Assembly: GCA_012513625.1 (NCBI GenBank)
Contig: JAAZBW010000362.1
Location: 1-8,873, forward strand
Reading direction: 5' to 3'
From: Actinomycetales bacterium
GTDB lineage: Bacteria; Actinomycetota; Actinomycetes; Actinomycetales; Actinomycetaceae
DNA: 8,873 nucleotides
Shown: in pieces, positions 6,501 to 8,873 of the stretch
Numbering within the stretch: position 1 is the first letter of the stretch
Layout: the number at the start of each line of letters is the position of its first letter
The notes under the pieces: generated by a model
Told to the model about the DNA's origin: nothing
Seen by the model: only the letters and a program-made list of their open reading frames with translations
Database searches by the model: none
Translations under genes and position numbers: made by a program

Positions 6501-8366
6501 CTCACTGCTCGGCCAGAGGTGTCCCCAGCGGAGCTCCAGGCCGAAATCGGCGATGTGGATGGTGCTTCCATCCGTGGAGGTGAGGGTGTACGGCATCTGG
6601 TCCACCACGTCCACACCGAGCCCCTCGAGGACGGGGAGGATCTGCGAGAGCGCCAGGTCCTCCCGGTGGTAGAGGCGCAGCCTCCGCCCCCGGTGCGGGG
6701 CACCCGCGGGCCGGTGGAGACGCAGGGCGATCTCGCCATCAGCGAGGTGCTCCAGCCGGCCGATGTAGACGAGGTCCGTGGCCGCCTCGGCGGCGTCCAC
6801 CTCCTCCTTGTAGCCCTCCGGCGCCCCGGGGCCGAAACGCGCGGCCAGCACGGCCGTGTCCGCGCCGAGGCGCTCCGCTGCATCAAGGAGGTCCTCCTGC
6901 CAGCTGCGCGCAGCCTCCGCCACGCGGCGCTCGAGCTCGGCGAGGTCCACCGTGGGAGCCCCGGGATCCGTGCGTGCCACGAAGTACAGTTGCGCGAGCG
7001 TGGCGTCCGTTACGCGCGTGGTGTGGCTGACGTCCGTGGCCCCGAACACCTCGCGCAGCACCGCCTCGATCCGGTCCCGCACCTCCGGCGCGTAGCGCTC
7101 CTGTTCGAGGTAGACGAGGCAGGTGGCAAACCTCCCGTAGTCGTCCGAACGGACGAACACCCGGGTCCGTGGCCGGTGGCGCAGGTGGACCACGGCAGTG
7201 GCCACCTCGCCCAGCCATTCCGCCGACGCCTGGAGCAACTCGTCCCGCGGCAACTCCTCGAGCGTGTACGTGAGCGCCTTGCCAAGGTTGCTCTCTGCGC
7301 CGTAGCCGGTGCGCTCGCGGATGGTGGCCACCTTCCGCGAGACGTACGGGATATCCGTCACCGGCCACACGGCCGCCGTGGGCGTGAACACGCCAATGAA
7401 GCGCAGCTCGCCGGTGGGCACCCCCGCCTCGTCCAGCACCTTCACCGCGACGTAGTCGAGCTGTTCGGCGCGAGAGACCGTGGAAGCGGAGTTGGCCTTG
7501 GTGAGGAGCAGCAGGCGCGGTTCGGCGGCCTTCTGCGCGGCAGCGGGCCGCAGGGTGCGCACCGAGCGGGTCTCTCCCGAGCGCAGCAGCCCGAGGCCGC
7601 TCTCCGGGATCGAGGAGAGCTCTGCTCCGTCTCCCGTGAGGTTGAATGTGTACTCCCGGTAGCCGAGGAACACGAACGGACCCGTGGTGAGCCACTCGAG
7701 GAAGTCCGCGGCATCCTCCACCTCGGCGAGGCCCGCCAGCGCGGGAGGGTTCTCTCGCAGGTGGGCCGCGATCCGCTCGGCCTGCCGGGTCATCGCCGCC
7801 CAGTCCTCGACGGCGGCGCGCACGTCCGCGACGATCCGCTCCAACGCCGCGCCCAGCCGGTCGCGGGCACCGGAGTCGGTGATCGGGTCGATCCGGAGGT
7901 GGATCCACGATTCCGTCAGCGTGCCGCCGGCCTCATCGTCGACGACGGCGAGCAGGCGTCCGTCGTCGTCTCGCCTGACCCGGGGTTGGGGGTGGACGAG
8001 GAGCCGGACCGGGTGGCCCTCCCGTCCCAGCTCGGCAAGGACGGAATCCACCAGGAACGGCATGTCATCGGTGATGATTTCGACGACGGTACCCACCGCC
8101 GTCGGGAGCCCGCCTGCGTCCGGACCGAGCACCCGGACGCAGGCCGAGCCGGGGGAGCGGTGACGGGCGGCGCCCAGGTGGGAGAGGGCCGTGGCGAGCA
8201 GTGCAGCCGGAGTCTCCGCACGGAGGTCCTCGCGCGGCACGTCCCGGTAGTAGATCCGGAGCAGGTCGAGGACGTCGAGGTCCGCGAGAGCCGTCACGGC
8301 GGGGCGAAGCGCGGGGGGCACGGGCTCGGCGGCGGCCGCTTCCAGCACACGGTCGTCACTCTTCAT
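3558..8366 (-). CDS. gdh: Large NAD-specific glutamate dehydrogenase (GDH180 class)
   Basis: Catalyses L-glutamate + NAD+ + water to 2-oxoglutarate + ammonium + NADH, mainly catabolic, in the cytoplasm. The product is about 1602 residues, normal for the roughly 180-kDa class found in Streptomyces, Mycobacterium and Pseudomonas. The regulatory N-terminal half has the ACT-like motif DDMPFLVDSV near residues 99-108 and GPFVFLGYREY near 228-238. The catalytic half has YGPGVEGVHLRFGAVARGG and RWSDRREDFRTEVLGLVKAQ, then VPAGAKGGFV with the presumed catalytic lysine K846, GDMSGDVFGNGM near 980-990, LLWNGGIGTYVKA near 1093, VVGEGGNLGLSQLGR near 1130-1147 and NTDAIDNSAGVDSSDYEVN near 1158-1177. No frameshift or stop interrupts it. 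The frame is open upstream to 8612, but the ATG at 8366 is chosen because a good Shine-Dalgarno sits six bases before it, MKSDDRVLEAAAAEPVPPAL looks like a real N-terminus, and longer starts would overlap the divergent deformylase. It is transcribed alone, converging on the AbgT gene. The sequence shows no clear promoter. Confidence 0.96.
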   Translation of the reverse strand: MKSDDRVLEAAAAEPVPPALRPAVTALADLDVLDLLRIYYRDVPREDLRAETPAALLATALSHLGAARHRSPGSACVRVLGPDAGGLPTAVGTVVEIITDDMPFLVDSVLAELGREGHPVRLLVHPQPRVRRDDDGRLLAVVDDEAGGTLTESWIHLRIDPITDSGARDRLGAALERIVADVRAAVEDWAAMTRQAERIAAHLRENPPALAGLAEVEDAADFLEWLTTGPFVFLGYREYTFNLTGDGAELSSIPESGLGLLRSGETRSVRTLRPAAAQKAAEPRLLLLTKANSASTVSRAEQLDYVAVKVLDEAGVPTGELRFIGVFTPTAAVWPVTDIPYVSRKVATIRERTGYGAESNLGKALTYTLEELPRDELLQASAEWLGEVATAVVHLRHRPRTRVFVRSDDYGRFATCLVYLEQERYAPEVRDRIEAVLREVFGATDVSHTTRVTDATLAQLYFVARTDPGAPTVDLAELERRVAEAARSWQEDLLDAAERLGADTAVLAARFGPGAPEGYKEEVDAAEAATDLVYIGRLEHLADGEIALRLHRPAGAPHRGRRLRLYHREDLALSQILPVLEGLGVDVVDQMPYTLTSTDGSTIHIADFGLELRWGHLWPSSEQDFSARFEDAFHAVWRGAAENDGFNALVLLAGLTWQQVVVLRAAVAYLRQTGAVFSREYIVTTLRVNPGVARLLVDLFEARFDPDRAEDVPEGRTEESVAAHISAALDDVANLDQDRIVRALTAIIRGTDRTNYFQQSWSGDAGGAVLAFKLDPQRIPDLPAPLPTAEIWVYGPGVEGVHLRFGAVARGGLRWSDRREDFRTEVLGLVKAQVVKNAVIVPAGAKGGFVAKNALDPVTGREAWLAAGRAAYRQFIGAMLSVTDNLVDGAVVPPERVVRHDSDDPYLVVAADKGTAAFSDLANEVSAEHRFWLGDAFASGGSAGYDHKAMGITARGAWIAVQHHFRELGIDVQREEFTAVGIGDMSGDVFGNGMLLSPHIRLVAAFDHRHIFLDPDPDAAVSFAERQRLFALSRSSWADYDERILSHGGGVYPRSAKSIPVSESVRRRLALPDDAAHLTPSELIRAVLSAPVDLLWNGGIGTYVKAASETHPEIGDRANDAIRVDGAQLRCRVVGEGGNLGLSQLGRVEAARHGVHLNTDAIDNSAGVDSSDYEVNIKILLAAAIENGRLAAGDRNELLGVMTGEVAEQVLRHNYEQNVLLGNARTQQAPMLGEHIRLIRSLERRGDLDRELEFLPSDEELTQRGERGEGLNSPEFAVLVAYTKLALKADLLDSELPDDPWFSGELERYFPAPLRERFPEEIRTHRLRREIVATRLANSMVDRGGITFVHRAADETGASAAEIARAFVVSREVFDLPSFVRDVESLDNVVDTAVLSGLYLEFRRLLDQSVRWFLANRSWGGDIRGAIGRFWPSVAELAPQVGRFVRGSALEEMLARVEALTDAGVPEPLAERSATLVEVYSLLDSVLLAEQTEHTAAQVAPVRYAAEVHFGVDRFLGRVRELPREERWDSLARVALREDLHSALNLLTHEVIASARGDLEVWDRAHASGMARLRDLQRDLGEDGVSHASLAVAVRTLRGLAS

Positions 8367-8489
8367 GGGGGACTCCCTTCCTCGAAACTGTCCCCACTGT
8401 GCACCAAGTTGCCCGGGGCGCGCCCCCCGGTGCGGCATTCGGACTGGCGGGCGGTCTCCGGCCTCCCCCTGCGTGAGAAGATGGAGCAC
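8367..8489. promoter_or_regulatory. Divergent intergenic region between dehydrogenase and deformylase
   Basis: About 123 bp that must hold the promoter of the dehydrogenase (minus) and, unless the deformylase is read from further upstream, its promoter too. I could not pick a convincing -10/-35 pair on either strand. A 12-bp perfect palindrome GGGGCGCGCCCC lies at 8415-8426; in such GC-rich sequence it may be chance. Confidence 0.4.
8373..8383 (-). promoter_or_regulatory. Ribosome binding site of the glutamate dehydrogenase
   Basis: On the minus strand the bases read GAGGAAGGGAG, ending six bases before the ATG at 8366. This purine-rich Shine-Dalgarno site supports that start over the upstream in-frame codons out to 8612. 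Confidence 0.7.
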
Positions 8490-8873
8490 ATGGCATTTCG
8501 AGACATCCGCATCGTGGGAGACCCCGTGCTGCGCACGCCGTGCGCGCCCATCACCGAGTTCGATGCGCGCGTGAGGCAACTTGTGGAGGACCTGATCGAG
8601 ACGGTGGACCATGAGGGCCGGGCAGGGCTCGCCGCCAACCAGATCGGAGTCTCACTCCGCGCGTTCTCCTGGAACATTGACGATGAGGTCGGCTACGTGC
8701 TGAACCCCGTGATTGTGGAGTCGTCGGAGGATGAGTACCAGGACGGGGACGAGGGCTGCCTCTCCGTCCCCGAGCTGTGGTTTCCCACGAAGCGCGCGTG
8801 GTACGCCCGCGTGGAGGGCGTGAACCTGGACGGGAGGCCGGTGGTGGTGGAGGGAGAGGGGCTCATGGCCCGC
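8490..8873 (+). CDS. def: Peptide deformylase, N-terminal part
   Basis: Removes the formyl group from the initiator methionine of nascent proteins; a metal-dependent enzyme (Fe2+ or Zn2+) working at the ribosome. 128 residues are visible before the window ends. The start MAFRDIRIVGDPVLRTPC matches the family's 'I..yGdPvLR' opening. Motif 1 is GRAGLAANQIG (canonical GxGLAAxQ, with Arg at the first glycine position, a form I associate with actinobacterial deformylases). Motif 2 is EGCLSVP, carrying the metal-binding cysteine. Motif 3 (HExDH) is expected just beyond the right edge, since the visible end LMAR normally precedes it. The ATG at 8490 has GGAG only three bases upstream; an in-frame ATG at 8481 would add MEH and is the alternative. 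It is divergent from the glutamate dehydrogenase. Confidence 0.96.
   Translation, partial: MAFRDIRIVGDPVLRTPCAPITEFDARVRQLVEDLIETVDHEGRAGLAANQIGVSLRAFSWNIDDEVGYVLNPVIVESSEDEYQDGDEGCLSVPELWFPTKRAWYARVEGVNLDGRPVVVEGEGLMAR

Noticed and set aside
8415..8426. Perfect 12-bp palindrome GGGGCGCGCCCC between dehydrogenase and deformylase
   Set aside because: Made only of G and C in very GC-rich DNA, unrepeated, and not clearly positioned against a promoter; may be chance, so not reported as an operator.
8367..8612. N-terminal extension of the glutamate dehydrogenase to 8612
   Set aside because: The extension would overlap the deformylase on the other strand, has no family-like sequence, and the ATG at 8366 has a good ribosome binding site and gives the family's usual length.

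Overview
The window is a stretch of GC-rich bacterial chromosome. The strong third-position G/C bias, TGA stops and the sequence types of the genes (a GDH180-class glutamate dehydrogenase and a deformylase with a GRAGLAANQIG motif) point to an actinobacterium, probably in the Micrococcales. The phylum call is an inference from composition and sequence type, not from a search, and the order-level guess is weak. I see no mobile elements, tRNA, rRNA, CRISPR arrays or defence genes.

Layout, left to right. (1) Positions 1-120, minus strand, hold the first 40 codons of a membrane permease resembling the SLC13/anion-permease group, cut by the window edge. (2) Positions 121-314 are a divergent intergenic region with a dense set of ACCCG/CGGGT palindromes, including an 18-bp inverted repeat with one mismatch, a likely operator region. 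(3) Positions 315-1799, plus strand, encode an M17 (leucyl aminopeptidase family) metallopeptidase with all metal and catalytic residues. Its best start and Shine-Dalgarno sequence lie upstream of an in-frame TAG at codon 24. (4) Positions 1839-3494, plus strand, encode an AbgT-family transporter 39 bp downstream, likely in the same operon. (5) A 15-bp perfect-stem terminator at 3500-3536 separates it from the converging gene. (6) Positions 3558-8366, minus strand, encode a complete large NAD-specific glutamate dehydrogenase (about 1602 aa). (7) Positions 8490-8873, plus strand, encode the first 128 residues of a peptide deformylase, divergent from the dehydrogenase and cut by the window edge.

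How they may work together: the peptidase and AbgT transporter look like an uptake-plus-hydrolysis unit for a small peptide or an aminoacyl/glutamyl conjugate. The neighbouring dehydrogenase could feed released glutamate into the TCA cycle, but it is convergently transcribed, so that link is only suggestive. The deformylase is housekeeping. The most notable observations are the in-frame amber codon in an otherwise intact peptidase and the palindrome cluster in the divergent promoter region. I found nothing that looks like a wholly new system.
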